A stretch of DNA of 64,000 bases from Mycolicibacterium sp. TUM20985 (GTDB lineage Bacteria > Actinomycetota > Actinomycetes > Mycobacteriales > Mycobacteriaceae), in contig NZ_AP027291.1 in NCBI RefSeq assembly GCF_030295745.1, forward strand, positions 434,001 through 498,000, in the 5' to 3' direction. The translations under genes and the position numbers were made by a program. Shown here piece after piece: positions 45,327-56,660 of this stretch (position 1 is the stretch's first letter; each line of letters opens with the position of its first letter). A model generated the notes under the pieces. It made no database searches, had not been told where the DNA came from, and saw only the letters and a list, made by a program, of their open reading frames with translations.

Positions 45327-45918
45327 ACGCCGAGCCCCAGCTCCCCGCGAACGCCACCTCCTCGAGCGGGAGCCGCTCACGGGCCCGGGTGTCCCGTTCG
45401 ACGATCGCCTCGTCCGCTGTTCGGTAATCACCCAGCGTCCCGACGGCCAGCACCGCGATCGGCCGGACGTCGGTGGGAACGGCGAAGGCGGTGCGCGCCG
45501 CGTCGGCGTCGAAGCCCGCCATCGCGTGCGCGACCAGCCCTCGCGCGACCGCCTCGAGGCTCGCGTTGGCGATCGCGGCACCCGCATCGACGGCCGAGTA
45601 CAGCGCCGTCTTCTCGTCGGGGCCCTCGTCGGCACAGACCAGGATCAGCGCACCCGCGGCGTGCGCGTAGGCGTTCCCGCGCTTGAGCGTGGCCGCGAGC
45701 GCGGCGAACGTCTCGTCACCGCGCAGGCCGACCACGAAGCGGACCGGCTGCCGGCCTCCCCAGGTCGCTGCCCAACGAGCCGCCTCGAGCAACGCGGTCA
45801 GCTGCTCGGTGGTGACCGTCGCACCCGGGTCGAACGCCCGAGGACTCCACCGCGCGGCGATGGGCCCGTGAATCGGTACCCGGGTGGTCGCGGTCCGGTC
45901 GGCGGGCTGTTCGGTCAC
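45295..45918 (-). CDS. Nitroreductase-family protein
   Basis: A 207-aa FMN-dependent nitroreductase-fold protein. It has 'IAARWSPRAFDPGATVTTEQLTALLEAARWA', a conserved N-terminal feature with the phosphate-binding RWSPR/RAF, and 'VDAGAAIANASLEAVARGLVAHAMAGFD'. The C terminus reads RERLPLEEVAFAGSWGSAF, as in the 'nitroreductase family, malonic semialdehyde reductase-like' proteins. Substrate unknown. The GTG at 45918 gives the usual ~200 aa. It overlaps the convergent gene by 32 nt, unusual for two real genes, but both reading frames are convincing. Confidence 0.85.
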   Translation of the reverse strand: MTEQPADRTATTRVPIHGPIAARWSPRAFDPGATVTTEQLTALLEAARWAATWGGRQPVRFVVGLRGDETFAALAATLKRGNAYAHAAGALILVCADEGPDEKTALYSAVDAGAAIANASLEAVARGLVAHAMAGFDADAARTAFAVPTDVRPIAVLAVGTLGDYRTADEAIVERDTRARERLPLEEVAFAGSWGSAFMPDTSSPAV

Positions 45919-45943
45919 GCCGTCCGACGCTACCCATCCGCGC

Positions 45944-46002
45944 GCGAACGTGCGGTTTCGTCCTGGACACCCCGGGCGGGGCGGATCGATCCGCACGTTC
46001 GC
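45944..46002. repeat. Palindromic intergenic element upstream of lysC
   Basis: Arms GCGAACGTGCGG (45944-45955) and CCGCACGTTCGC (45991-46002) are perfect 12-bp inverted repeats, with TCC/GGA pairing further inside. The left side, CGAACGTGCGGTTTCGT, matches 15 of 17 bases of CGATCGTGCGGTTTCAT in the element after katA (53383), suggesting a repeated family. Confidence 0.6.
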
Positions 46003-46090
46003 CGCCGATCCGCCGGTGAAAACCGGGTGCGCAGACCCCTTATCCTTTTAGGCAACTCCACCTCGTTCAGAACGACGCGAAAGGCGAACA

Positions 46091-47356
<1,266 letters not shown>

Positions 47357-47389
47357 AGACATGGGCGAGCGATGCGACGGGGTAGATAG

Positions 47390-48424
<1,035 letters not shown>

Positions 48425-49543
48425 GTGCGGTGCTCACGGGTGGCGGCTGCGGCACTGCTGTGCGTCTCGATGCCCCCGATGGCGGTCGCGCATGCCGAGC
48501 CGCCCGCGCCGATTCCGAAGCCGGTGCTGGGTCCGTTGACGCCCGGCCAGGTGGTGCGGATCGGTCCGGTAGCGGGAACGGGCACGCCGACGAGGGATTA
48601 CGGCATCGGCGCCACGGACCTGTGCGAGTTCATGGAGTTCCCCAGCGGCACTTTGCAAGTCTGCGGCGACAGCTTCGCGGGACAGGGAGTCGCCTTCGGG
48701 CCGCACTACTCACCCGTCGCCCTGCACGTGGACATGGATTCGGTCGACGACCCGAGCGGTGTGCGCTACTACGGCGTCACGGGAACGGATGAGCCGCTGC
48801 TCGCCGACCCCACCCCGCCGGGATCGTCGCAACTGCCGGCGGGCGTCGTCGCGATCAACCGCGAGAACTACATGTTGATCACCACCACCAAGGATCTGGT
48901 GCCGTCGACCTCGAGATTGGTCAAGGCGTCACCCTCTCGAGGAGATTGGCCGACGGTCCCCAAGTCGCAACGCCCCGCAGACTACGCGGGCGGTCGGCAG
49001 TCCCAGATCAGCGGCTACTACGACCCGATCCCCACGCCCGATTCGCCGAGCGGATGGGTCTACGTCGTGGCGAACGACTTCGACCGCAGCAGTCCCGTCG
49101 AGCTCTACCGGGTGACCCCGGCGTCCTTCACCGACCGCTCGAGATGGCAGGCCTGGTCGGGCGTCGGCGGATGGGGTGAGGCGCCCACTCCGCTGTGGGG
49201 TGATGCCGTCGGGGAGATGAGCATCCGACAGGTCGACGGCAAGACCGTCTTGTCGTACTTCAATGCGAGCACCGGGAACATGGAGGTCCGCGTCGCGAAC
49301 GACCCGACCGGCCTCGGCCCCGCGCCGGTGACGACGGTGGTGTACGCCGCCGCGTGGCCCGCCGACCCCGAAGAACTGCCGCCACCCGAGGACAACCGGC
49401 TGGCGCAGCCCTACGGGGGCTACCTCTCGCCGGGTTCGACCCTCGACGAGCTGCGGGTATTCGTTAGCCAGTGGAACACGACGCCCCGAGCCGACAACGC
49501 GCCGTATCGGGTGATCCAGTTTGCGGTGAACCCGCTGCGCTGA
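48425..49543 (+). CDS. Secreted DUF4185-domain protein (Rv3707c-like)
   Basis: A 372-aa protein. A signal peptide (MRCSRVAAAALLCVSMPPMAVAHA, cut before EPP) leads into a beta-propeller-like DUF4185 domain: 'ATDLCEFMEFPSGTLQVCGDSFAGQG', 'VVANDFDRSSPVELYRV' and 'LRVFVSQWNT'. It resembles glycosidase-fold exported proteins; a member of this domain class in mycobacteria has been linked to arabinan degradation, but no catalytic residue can be assigned here. The GTG start follows the asd stop directly. The position next to asd is the same as for M. tuberculosis Rv3707c. Confidence 0.83.
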   Translation: MRCSRVAAAALLCVSMPPMAVAHAEPPAPIPKPVLGPLTPGQVVRIGPVAGTGTPTRDYGIGATDLCEFMEFPSGTLQVCGDSFAGQGVAFGPHYSPVALHVDMDSVDDPSGVRYYGVTGTDEPLLADPTPPGSSQLPAGVVAINRENYMLITTTKDLVPSTSRLVKASPSRGDWPTVPKSQRPADYAGGRQSQISGYYDPIPTPDSPSGWVYVVANDFDRSSPVELYRVTPASFTDRSRWQAWSGVGGWGEAPTPLWGDAVGEMSIRQVDGKTVLSYFNASTGNMEVRVANDPTGLGPAPVTTVVYAAAWPADPEELPPPEDNRLAQPYGGYLSPGSTLDELRVFVSQWNTTPRADNAPYRVIQFAVNPLR

Positions 49544-49606
49544 CGTTGGCGGCATGCTCTGTCTAGTGGTTGCTGAGTAACTGACGCTGAAGTAGATTTG
49601 CTGCCG

Positions 49607-50953
49607 ATGGTTCAAGACCGAGCCCAGCAGAACAGCCCTCCGCCAGCGGGCCGGACCGCCATGTCGGGGTGGCACGGGGTGAGGGACGTCCGCTCCGTTC
49701 GGACGGGCCTCACACCCGCCGAGGAAGAGCGTCGTCGGCTGCTGGCGCTGATCAACCACCTCCCCGCGATGATCGGCTACTGGGACCGTGAGCTGCGGAA
49801 CGTGATCGCCAACGACGCGTACGTCCAATTCTTCGGCATCACGCCGGAGGAGGCGCGCGGACGCCATATCCGCGAGGTCCTCGGCGAGGCCGTGTACGCG
49901 CTGAACCTGCCGTACATCGAGGGCGCACTGGCCGGGGAGGAGCAGCTCTTCGAACGCACGTTGATCGACAGCCAAGGGCTGACCAGGTACACCCAGGCCT
50001 CGTACGTGCCCGACATCGTCGACGGCGTGGTGCTCGGGTTCTACGTCCAGGTCACCGACGTGACCGCCCGTGTCGAGGCGGAGCACGCCCGCGACGAGGC
50101 CCGGCGACTGTTCGACATCAGCATGGCCAATGCGCCCATCGGCAAAGTCGTGCTGACCCGTTCGGCGCACATCCTTCAGATCAACCCGGCGATGTGTGCC
50201 GCACTGGGGTACCACACGGCGGAGCTGTTGGGCGGTGACTTCCGTCGGCTCGTCCACCCCGACGAGCTCGCCTCGGCCGAAGCGGACCTTGCGCGCATGC
50301 AGGACGGGTCGGTGAAGAAGGTGGCCGCAGAGCGCCGCTACGTCCGACGTGACGGGACGATCATCTGGATGCAGCGCAGCGCGGTCTACGTCACGGGCGC
50401 CTACGGCGGGGACGACGTCATCGTCGCGCAATTCCAGGACGTCACCGCCCGACGCCACGCCGAAGCGGAACTCTCCCGGCTCGCGTTGACCGACTCACTC
50501 ACCGGGCTGCACAACCGGCACGCCCTCAACGACCGCATGCACCAGATCCGGGCCGAGGACCCCAGTACGGAGGTCGGCATCATCTTCATCGACCTCGACG
50601 GGTTCAAGGACGTCAACGACAACTTCGGGCACGCGGTCGGCGACGCCGTCCTCGCCAACGCCGCGGGGCTGCTCGCCAACATCGTGCTCCCACCGAACAC
50701 GGCCTACCGGTTCGGCGGTGACGAGTTCGTCGTCGTGGTCCTCGACGCGCGGGCCGAGAGGCGGGTCGCCGCGGTGGCCGGCGACATCCGCGCCGCCCTC
50801 ACCGGCACCTACCCGACGACGACGACCCCGCTCGACCTCACCGCCGCGGTCGGGTGGACGTGGGGCAACGCCGCCGACGGCGAGGAACTGCTCTGCCAGG
50901 CCGACGCCAACATGTACCGGCACAAACGCAAGCGCGGAAACCCTTCGGACTGA
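49607..50953 (+). CDS. PAS-PAS-GGDEF diguanylate cyclase-like protein
   Basis: A 448-aa soluble signalling protein. Two PAS domains (~45-150, LPAMIGYWDRELRNVIAND; ~165-280, MANAPIGKVVLTRSAHILQINPAMC with RRDGTIIWMQRSAVYV) precede a GGDEF domain. The GGDEF domain has an intact RFGGDEFVVV signature and the substrate-binding 'LTDSLTGLHNRHALND', so c-di-GMP synthesis is expected. No RxxD inhibitory site is present before GGDEF (PPNTAYRFGGDEF), so product inhibition of the usual kind is unlikely. There is no EAL domain. The start is ATG 49607 or TTG 49598. Mycobacteria have very few such enzymes; the input signal is unknown. Confidence 0.88.
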   Translation: MVQDRAQQNSPPPAGRTAMSGWHGVRDVRSVRTGLTPAEEERRRLLALINHLPAMIGYWDRELRNVIANDAYVQFFGITPEEARGRHIREVLGEAVYALNLPYIEGALAGEEQLFERTLIDSQGLTRYTQASYVPDIVDGVVLGFYVQVTDVTARVEAEHARDEARRLFDISMANAPIGKVVLTRSAHILQINPAMCAALGYHTAELLGGDFRRLVHPDELASAEADLARMQDGSVKKVAAERRYVRRDGTIIWMQRSAVYVTGAYGGDDVIVAQFQDVTARRHAEAELSRLALTDSLTGLHNRHALNDRMHQIRAEDPSTEVGIIFIDLDGFKDVNDNFGHAVGDAVLANAAGLLANIVLPPNTAYRFGGDEFVVVVLDARAERRVAAVAGDIRAALTGTYPTTTTPLDLTAAVGWTWGNAADGEELLCQADANMYRHKRKRGNPSD

Positions 50954-51077
50954 ACGGACTTCAGCTGCGCAGAGGGCACAGCCTCGGCACACGGCATTCA
51001 CAGGTTGCGACGGTAGCGTCATCCCGAGGACGAACCGCGGCCGCCGAACCCCCGATCGCGCGGCCGTGGTTCGGTCC

Positions 51078-51293
51078 CTAGGTCTCGTCGGCGATCTGGT
51101 GCCGATCCTGGTGACCTCCAGGTGCCTCCGGGTCGGGCGTCGGGTCATCGAGTTGGCTCTGCAGTTCGCGTTGTTCCTCGGTGGCCTTCGTGGCGTCCTT
51201 CGGCGTGGCCGGCGGCATGTTCTGTTGTTCCATGCGCGTATGGATCTCCCTTTCGGCCGCCGTCAAAACCTTTGGCGCAGGCGTGGCATGCAT
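51078..51293 (-). CDS. Small hydrophilic protein of unknown function
   Basis: A 71-aa Gln/Glu/Asp-rich protein (MEQQNMPPATPKDATKATEEQRELQSQLDD) with no membrane segment and no Cys; it is probably disordered. Codon-position GC content and a coherent hydrophilic composition make it more likely real than the opposite-strand shadow over the same bases, but there is no strong ribosome-binding site. It lies between the GGDEF gene and a membrane protein gene that is divergent from it. Confidence is moderate. Confidence 0.5.
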   Translation of the reverse strand: MHATPAPKVLTAAEREIHTRMEQQNMPPATPKDATKATEEQRELQSQLDDPTPDPEAPGGHQDRHQIADET

Positions 51294-51352
51294 AGCTGAT
51301 TCTTAGGCGATACCGAGCCGGTGCCATGGTTGGCGCGAGGATGATCGGCGTC

Positions 51353-51805
51353 ATGACCGACAAGCCAGAGGATTCGACGAACTCCATCCCGGCGTCCGAA
51401 CACCCGGTGTCCGAACAGCCGGTGCCCGCCCCCGCCCATGCCCCGCCCTATTTCGCGCCGGTGGACCAGAAGCCCAGCCGACTCAACCAGGTCGCCGCGT
51501 GGGTCGGCATCGCCGCGGGCGCGGTGGTCATCGTGGCCGTCATCTTCGCGACCGGATTCATGCTCGGCGCGCACGCGGGCAGAGATGGTGGTAGCCGGGG
51601 TCATGGGCACGACCGCGGCGCCATGGACCAGCGCGACGGCCCCCCGATGTGGGGTCCAGGACCGATGATGCGGCCCGGACCGGCCTTCGTGTTCCCCGGT
51701 GGCCCCGGCTTCCCGGGCGGACCGGGAGGCCAGGCCGGGCCTGGCGGTTCCGGCGGCTCGGGGCAGGGTCCCGCGGCCACGCCGCCGACGCCGCCGGGAC
51801 GCTGA
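51353..51805 (+). CDS. Gly/Pro-rich membrane protein
   Basis: A 150-aa protein. The N-terminal ~50 residues are cytoplasmic and Pro-rich. One transmembrane helix (VAAWVGIAAGAVVIVAVIFATGFMLG) follows. The outside part is His/Asp-rich at first (GSRGHGHDRG) and then Pro/Gly repeats (MWGPGPMMRPGPAFVFPGGPGFPGGPG). Similar single-anchor Gly/Pro-rich proteins are common in mycobacteria and have no assigned role. The start MTDKPEDSTN at 51353 was preferred; an ATG at 51341 is also possible. A perfect hairpin follows the gene. Confidence 0.75.
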   Translation: MTDKPEDSTNSIPASEHPVSEQPVPAPAHAPPYFAPVDQKPSRLNQVAAWVGIAAGAVVIVAVIFATGFMLGAHAGRDGGSRGHGHDRGAMDQRDGPPMWGPGPMMRPGPAFVFPGGPGFPGGPGGQAGPGGSGGSGQGPAATPPTPPGR

Positions 51806-51829
51806 CAACCGTCGTCTCGCATGCATGGA

Positions 51830-51868
51830 TGACGACGCCGCCGGGTAAACCGCACCGTGGCGTCGTCA
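51830..51868 (+). terminator. Hairpin upstream of the catalase gene
   Basis: TGACGACGCC (51830-51839) and GGCGTCGTCA (51859-51868) are perfect 10-bp arms around a 19-nt loop. It lies 24 nt after the Gly/Pro-rich gene and 53 nt before katA. It is probably a terminator; a regulatory site for katA cannot be excluded. Confidence 0.55.
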
Positions 51869-51921
51869 CGACAATTGCGGCCCAGCCCGAGTGGTCGCGG
51901 CCACGAGAGGGATGGATATAG

Positions 51922-53376
51922 ATGACCGAGAAGATCGCAACCACCGATGGCGGCGCGCCGGTGCCGAGCCTCGAGCACTCGCTGAGCGTCGGACCCGACG
52001 GTCCGATTCTGCTGCAGGACCACTACCTGATCGAGCAGATGGCCAACTTCAACCGCGAGCGCATCCCGGAGCGGCAGCCACATGCCAAGGGTGGTGGCGC
52101 CTTCGGCACGTTCGAGGTGACGAGCGACGTCAGTCAGTTCACCAAGGCGGCGTTCCTGCAGCCGGGCGCCAAGACCGAGATGGTGGCGCGCTTCTCGACC
52201 GTGGCAGGCGAGCGGGGCAGCCCAGACACCTGGCGCGATCCGCGTGGCTTCTCATTGAAGTTCTACACGTCCGAGGGCAACTTCGACATGGTCGGCAACA
52301 ACACCCCGGTGTTCTTCGTCCGCGATCCGATGAAGTTCCAGAACTTCATTCGCAGCCAGAAGCGGATGGCCGCCAACAACCTTCGCGATCACAACATGCA
52401 GTGGGACTTCTGGACGCTGGTGCCCGAGTCGGCGCATCAGGTGACGTGGTTGATGGGCGACCGCGGTATCCCCAAGTCGTGGCGGCACATGAACGGCTAC
52501 TCCAGCCACACCTACAGCTGGATCAATGCCGCCGGCGAGATGTCCTGGGTGAAGTACCACTTCAAGTGTGACCAGGGCGTCGACTTCCTCACCCAGGAGG
52601 ACGCCGACCGGATCGCCGGCGAGGACGCGGACTACCACCAGCGCGACCTGTACGACACGATCGAGGCGGGCGACTTCCCGACCTGGTCGTTGAAGGTGCA
52701 GATCATGCCGTTCGAGGATGCGAAGACCTACCGGATCAACCCGTTCGATCTGACCAAGGTGTGGCCGCACTCCGACTATCCGCTGATCGACGTCGGGAAG
52801 ATGACGCTGAACCGCAACGTCGTCGACTACCACGCGCAGATCGAGCAGGCCGCCTTCGAGCCCAACAACGTCGTGCCCGGTACTGGTCTGTCACCGGACA
52901 AGATGCTGTTGGCTCGCGGGTTCTCCTACTCCGACGCCCACCGCGCCCGCCTCGGCGTGAACTACAAGCAGATCCCGGTCAACGAGCCGAAGTCCGAGGT
53001 CAACGCCTACTCCAAGGACGGGGCGATGCGGATCAAGCTGGCGACCGATCCGGTCTATGCGCCGAACTCGATGGGCGGTCCGGTGGCCGACGACCCGAGG
53101 CGGGTAGCCGAGGCGCAGTGGGCGTCCGACGGCGACATGGTGCGCACCGCGTACTCGTTGCGTCCGGAGGACGACGACTGGTCCCAGGCCGGCACCCTGG
53201 TGCGGGAGGTGTTGGACGATGCTCAGCGCGATCGCCTCGTCGGCAACATCGTCGGCCACGTGCTCGACGGCGTGAAGGAGCCGGTGCTCTCGCGGGTGTT
53301 CGAGTACTGGCGCAACGTCGATCCGGAGCTCGGCAAGAAGGTCGAGGAAGGCGTGCGCGCCGGATCCGACGGCTAA
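51922..53376 (+). CDS. katA: Monofunctional heme catalase (small-subunit, clade 3 type)
   Basis: A 484-aa heme catalase that splits hydrogen peroxide into water and oxygen. The distal His is His54 in [14 protein letters not shown], the Asn is in [15 protein letters not shown], and the proximal heme Tyr (about 336) is in [14 protein letters not shown]. Length and lack of a C-terminal flavodoxin-like domain place it with clade 3 enzymes, which usually bind NADPH. The residues before the His read RQPHAKG instead of the more usual RVVHAKG. The ATG at 51922 has AGAGGGA upstream. No fur/oxyR-type gene is next to it; this is separate from KatG. Confidence 0.94.
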   Translation: MTEKIATTDGGAPVPSLEHSLSVGPDGPILLQDHYLIEQMANFNRERIPERQPHAKGGGAFGTFEVTSDVSQFTKAAFLQPGAKTEMVARFSTVAGERGSPDTWRDPRGFSLKFYTSEGNFDMVGNNTPVFFVRDPMKFQNFIRSQKRMAANNLRDHNMQWDFWTLVPESAHQVTWLMGDRGIPKSWRHMNGYSSHTYSWINAAGEMSWVKYHFKCDQGVDFLTQEDADRIAGEDADYHQRDLYDTIEAGDFPTWSLKVQIMPFEDAKTYRINPFDLTKVWPHSDYPLIDVGKMTLNRNVVDYHAQIEQAAFEPNNVVPGTGLSPDKMLLARGFSYSDAHRARLGVNYKQIPVNEPKSEVNAYSKDGAMRIKLATDPVYAPNSMGGPVADDPRRVAEAQWASDGDMVRTAYSLRPEDDDWSQAGTLVREVLDDAQRDRLVGNIVGHVLDGVKEPVLSRVFEYWRNVDPELGKKVEEGVRAGSDG

Positions 53377-53382
53377 GCGGCC

Positions 53383-53443
53383 GCCGATCGTGCGGTTTCA
53401 TACGCAACCCGCCGTGGCAGGCGTATGAGATCGCACGATCGGC
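53383..53443. repeat. Long palindrome after katA
   Basis: Arms 53383-53405 and 53421-53443 (23 nt each) match at 21 of 23 positions, and the two mismatches could be G-U pairs in RNA. The loop is 15 nt. It starts 6 nt after the katA stop, so it can terminate katA. Its left arm shares CG(A/T)(A)CGTGCGGTTTC with the element upstream of lysC. Confidence 0.7.
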
Positions 53444-53556
53444 GCATCCGACCCCGCGACACGCCGGTATGAATGCCAACGTTGTGATTCGCGTGGGGTC
53501 TGTGGGACTATTGAGAACTTTGGGGAACGTGTGGCGATCTTCCCCCATTCGTGACA

Positions 53557-54102
53557 ATGTCGCTATCCATGACGCGCGTGTCAGCGATTCGATTAGTGCT
53601 GGTCGCCGTTCTCGGTGCGGCCGTCTTGAGTGGCTGTTCGCTCGGCACGCCCGAGCCGCCGCGGGGCCTCGCCGAAGTGTTCTCCGTCGGTGACTGCGTC
53701 GGGATCCCGCCGCAAGCCGCCGCGGCGGCGCCGGACCCGCTGACCGCCGACAAGGTGGCCTGCGCCGCCGATCCGAGCTACACCGTCGGCGCCATCGCGA
53801 ACTCCTCGGGTGAGTGCCCGAGTGCCGAATATCAGCACGTGCCAAGTCAATTCGCCGATCCGTCGACGACGCGCCTGTGCCTGGTGCCCAACCTCGTCGC
53901 CAACCACTGCTACGTCATGGACATGCCGATCGGCATGCTGACCCTCGCCGACTGTGCGGAACGCGGACAACAGGGGCTGCTCGTTCAGGTCACCGAACGC
54001 CTCGACATCCGCGATCAGCAGGCGTGCCCCGCCACCGTCGGCCACTACGCATGGCCCTACCCGTCGCCGCCACGGACCTACTGCACGCTCACGATCTTCT
54101 GA
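53557..54102 (+). CDS. Putative lipoprotein
   Basis: A 181-aa exported protein. The hydrophobic signal segment (VSAIRLVLVAVLGAAVLSGC) ends in a lipobox, LSGCS, for acylation of Cys. The mature part has six further Cys (VGDCVG, KVACAA, GECPS, RLCLV, NHCYV, ADCAE, QACPA, TYCTL in order), suggesting several disulphides. It fits the mycobacterial LppU-like/DUF septum-formation-like secreted proteins only loosely. Starts at 53551 (GTG), 53557 (ATG) and 53569 (ATG) all keep the signal peptide. No promoter signal decides between them. Confidence 0.75.
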   Translation: MSLSMTRVSAIRLVLVAVLGAAVLSGCSLGTPEPPRGLAEVFSVGDCVGIPPQAAAAAPDPLTADKVACAADPSYTVGAIANSSGECPSAEYQHVPSQFADPSTTRLCLVPNLVANHCYVMDMPIGMLTLADCAERGQQGLLVQVTERLDIRDQQACPATVGHYAWPYPSPPRTYCTLTIF

Positions 54103-54154
54103 CCGTCGGGCCGGGGTCACTTGGCGGTCACCGGTAGCTGGCATGATCGGTCGG

Positions 54155-54586
54155 ATGAGCATCGAAGTCGTGTACACCGCAGAATCCACGTCCACCGGCG
54201 GCGGCCGCGACGGCCACGTGACGTCCGCCGACGGCCAGATCGACCTCGACACCCGGCCGCCCAAGGAGATGGGTGGCAGCGGCGAGGGCGTCAACCCCGA
54301 GCTGCTGTTCTCCGCCGGCTACTCCGCGTGCTTCCTGGGCGCGCTCCGACTGGTCGCGAAGAACGAGAAGATCGCCATCGACGACGCCAGCGGCATCACG
54401 GCCCAGATCGGTTTCGGCAAGGACTCCGAGGGCGGCTTCGGCCTGACCGCACACCTCATCGGCTATCTGCCCGGCCTCGAGCAGGGCGCCGCCGACGACC
54501 TGATGGAGAAGGCCCACGGCGTGTGCCCGTACTCCAAGGCCACCCGCGGCAACATCGACGTCAAGCTGTCGGCCAAGGTCGTCTAG
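54155..54586 (+). CDS. ohr: Organic hydroperoxide resistance protein (Ohr/OsmC family)
   Basis: A 143-aa thiol peroxidase. The two reactive Cys are in the Ohr pattern: AGYSACFLGALRLVAKNEK and GVCPYSKATRGNIDVKL. The N-terminal VYTAESTSTGGGRDGHVTSADGQIDLD and 'NPELLFSAGYSACF' fit Ohr rather than OsmC. It reduces organic peroxides, with dihydrolipoamide as the usual reductant. It stands near katA, so the region carries two peroxide defences. No OhrR gene is adjacent. Confidence 0.92.
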   Translation: MSIEVVYTAESTSTGGGRDGHVTSADGQIDLDTRPPKEMGGSGEGVNPELLFSAGYSACFLGALRLVAKNEKIAIDDASGITAQIGFGKDSEGGFGLTAHLIGYLPGLEQGAADDLMEKAHGVCPYSKATRGNIDVKLSAKVV

Positions 54587-54589
54587 CCC

Positions 54590-55246
54590 ATGCAGAGCGC
54601 GGCAGGCGCGGTGGCGGCCGGAGTGCTGGCGACCGTCGTGGCCGGGGTCGCGGTCGCGCCCGTCGCCGATGCGCGTCCGTCCGACCCGGGTGTCGTGTCC
54701 TACGCCGTCCTCGGCAAGGGTTCGGTGGGCAACGTCGTCGGCGCGCCGATGACGTGGGAGTCGACGTTCACCGCGCCGTTGCAGGGTTTCTTCGTCGACC
54801 TGCCGGTATGCAACAACTGGGCGGACATCGGGTTGCCCGAGGTCTACCTCGATCCTGACCTGGCCTCGTTCAGCGGCGCGGTGGCCCAGCGCGCGGCCAA
54901 CGATGACACCAACCTGGTCAAACAGGCGGTCGGCGTGTTCGCGACCAACGACGCGGCGACCCGGGCCTTCCATCGGGTCACGGATCGGACCGCGGGGTGC
55001 GCCGGGCAGACCACCGCCATGCATCTGGAGGACCTCACCACCCAGGTGTGGTCGTTCTCCGGTGGCGGGCCCACTGGCAACGACGCAGCGTGGGTGAAGC
55101 AGGAAGCGGGTACAGACCGTCGATGCTTCACTCAGACCAGGCTGCGCGAGAACGTTCTGCTGCAAGCGAAAGTCTGCCAGCCGGGGAACGGCGGCCCAGC
55201 GGTGAACGTGCTGGCCGGAGCGATGCAGAACACGCTGGGCCAGTAG
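54590..55246 (+). CDS. Secreted protein of unknown function (Rv3705c-like)
   Basis: A 218-aa exported protein with a signal peptide (AAGAVAAGVLATVVAGVAVAPVADA, cut before RPSDP). The mature domain has four Cys (VCNNW, AGCAGQ, DRRCFTQ, AKVCQPG) and the pattern 'VFATNDAATRAFHRVTDRTAGCAGQT', which resembles the extracellular sensor domain of PknH-type proteins. Position before egtA agrees with M. tuberculosis Rv3705c. It follows ohr after 3 nt, yet the functions look unrelated. No catalytic motif is seen. Confidence 0.8.
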   Translation: MQSAAGAVAAGVLATVVAGVAVAPVADARPSDPGVVSYAVLGKGSVGNVVGAPMTWESTFTAPLQGFFVDLPVCNNWADIGLPEVYLDPDLASFSGAVAQRAANDDTNLVKQAVGVFATNDAATRAFHRVTDRTAGCAGQTTAMHLEDLTTQVWSFSGGGPTGNDAAWVKQEAGTDRRCFTQTRLRENVLLQAKVCQPGNGGPAVNVLAGAMQNTLGQ

Positions 55247-55379
55247 CGGTCACGGCTGCTGCGCGGCCTCTCGGCGGAAAGTCGGGCGAGTTTGTCGGTA
55301 TCTCTGGAGAAGATGGAGACGTTCATCGAAGACGGACCATGCCAAGTACCCGCATGGTGATTCGGAGGGGACGGTCGAC

Positions 55380-56660
55380 GTGACCACCATCGCAGACCGA
55401 TGCAGTGCCCGGCCCGGCGATTCGACGGCGGCCGAGCTCGTGAACGCCGACGATGCCGCCACCCGCATCGGTGGGGATTGTCTGAAGGACGGCCCCGTCG
55501 GCCAGGTGGGACTGGAGATCGAAGCCCACTGCTTCGATCTCGTCGATCCGCTGCGCCGTCCCTCCTGGGTGGAGCTGACCGACGTGATCGCCCAGGTTCC
55601 GGCGTTGCCGAGCGGTAGTCCCATCACCGTCGAGCCGGGCGGTGCCGTGGAACTGTCGGGCCTGCCCGCACCGTCGGCTCCGCACGCCATTACCGCCATG
55701 CAGGCCGACCGGGCGATGCTCAGGGAGGCCTTCGCGCAGCACGGTCTCGGCCTGGTGCTGCTGGGAGCCGACCCGCTCCGGCCGCCCGCGCGGGTGAACC
55801 CCGGCGACCGCTACCGCGCCATGGAACGGTTCTTCGCAGCCAGCGGGACCACCGACGCCGGGGCCGCGATGATGACGTCGACCGCGTCGGTCCAGGTGAA
55901 CGTCGAGGCGGGCCCCCGCGCCGACTGGGCGGACCGCGTCCGGCTCGCCCACGCGCTCGGGCCGACGATGATCGCCATCTCCGCGAACTCGCCGCTGCTG
56001 GGAGCCGAATTCTCCGGCTGGCGCAGTACCAGGCAGCGGGTGTGGAGCCAATTGGACTCTGCCCGTTGTGGTCCCGTGCTGGGCGCCAGCGGTGGTGATC
56101 CCGCCGACGACTGGGTGAGCTACGCGCTGAAGGCGCCGGTGATGCTGGTGCAGGGGCCCGAGACCGTCCCGATGACCGAGGTGGTTCCATTCGCCGACTG
56201 GGCCGACGGTCGCGCCCTGCTCGGTGGTCGCCGCCCCACGGTCGCCGACCTCGAATACCACCTGACGACGCTGTTCCCGCCGGTGCGACCCCGCGGATTC
56301 CTCGAGATCCGCTACCTCGACAGCACGCCGGACGACGTCTGGCCCGCCGTGGTCTACACGCTGGCCACCCTGCTCGACGATCCCTCGGCCGCCGAGGTGG
56401 CCGCTGAGGCCACCGAGCCGGTCGCCACGGAATGGGATCTCGCGGCGCGGGTCGGTCTCGGCGACCAACGCCTCCGGGCGGCGGCCACGCGGTGCGTGCA
56501 CGCCGCTGCCGAACGGGCCCCGACGGAATTGGACGGGGCGATGCAGCGGTTGATGCGTCAGGTGCAGCGAGGCAGGAGTTCGGCCGACGACTTCGCCGAC
56601 CTCGTGGTCGGCGGCGGCGTCCGAGCCGCCGTGACTCGATTGGCGGGCCCGACGGCGTGA
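55380..56660 (+). CDS. egtA: Glutamate-cysteine ligase of ergothioneine synthesis
   Basis: A 426-aa GCS2-type ligase that makes gamma-glutamylcysteine. It has [12 protein letters not shown] at the N terminus, '[14 protein letters not shown]' (substrate-binding Glu), '[12 protein letters not shown]' and '[19 protein letters not shown]'. First gene of egtABCDE. The GTG at 55380 has GGAGGGG upstream. Its TGA overlaps the egtB GTG. Mycobacteria use mycothiol rather than glutathione, so its product feeds only ergothioneine. Confidence 0.95.
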   Translation: MTTIADRCSARPGDSTAAELVNADDAATRIGGDCLKDGPVGQVGLEIEAHCFDLVDPLRRPSWVELTDVIAQVPALPSGSPITVEPGGAVELSGLPAPSAPHAITAMQADRAMLREAFAQHGLGLVLLGADPLRPPARVNPGDRYRAMERFFAASGTTDAGAAMMTSTASVQVNVEAGPRADWADRVRLAHALGPTMIAISANSPLLGAEFSGWRSTRQRVWSQLDSARCGPVLGASGGDPADDWVSYALKAPVMLVQGPETVPMTEVVPFADWADGRALLGGRRPTVADLEYHLTTLFPPVRPRGFLEIRYLDSTPDDVWPAVVYTLATLLDDPSAAEVAAEATEPVATEWDLAARVGLGDQRLRAAATRCVHAAAERAPTELDGAMQRLMRQVQRGRSSADDFADLVVGGGVRAAVTRLAGPTA

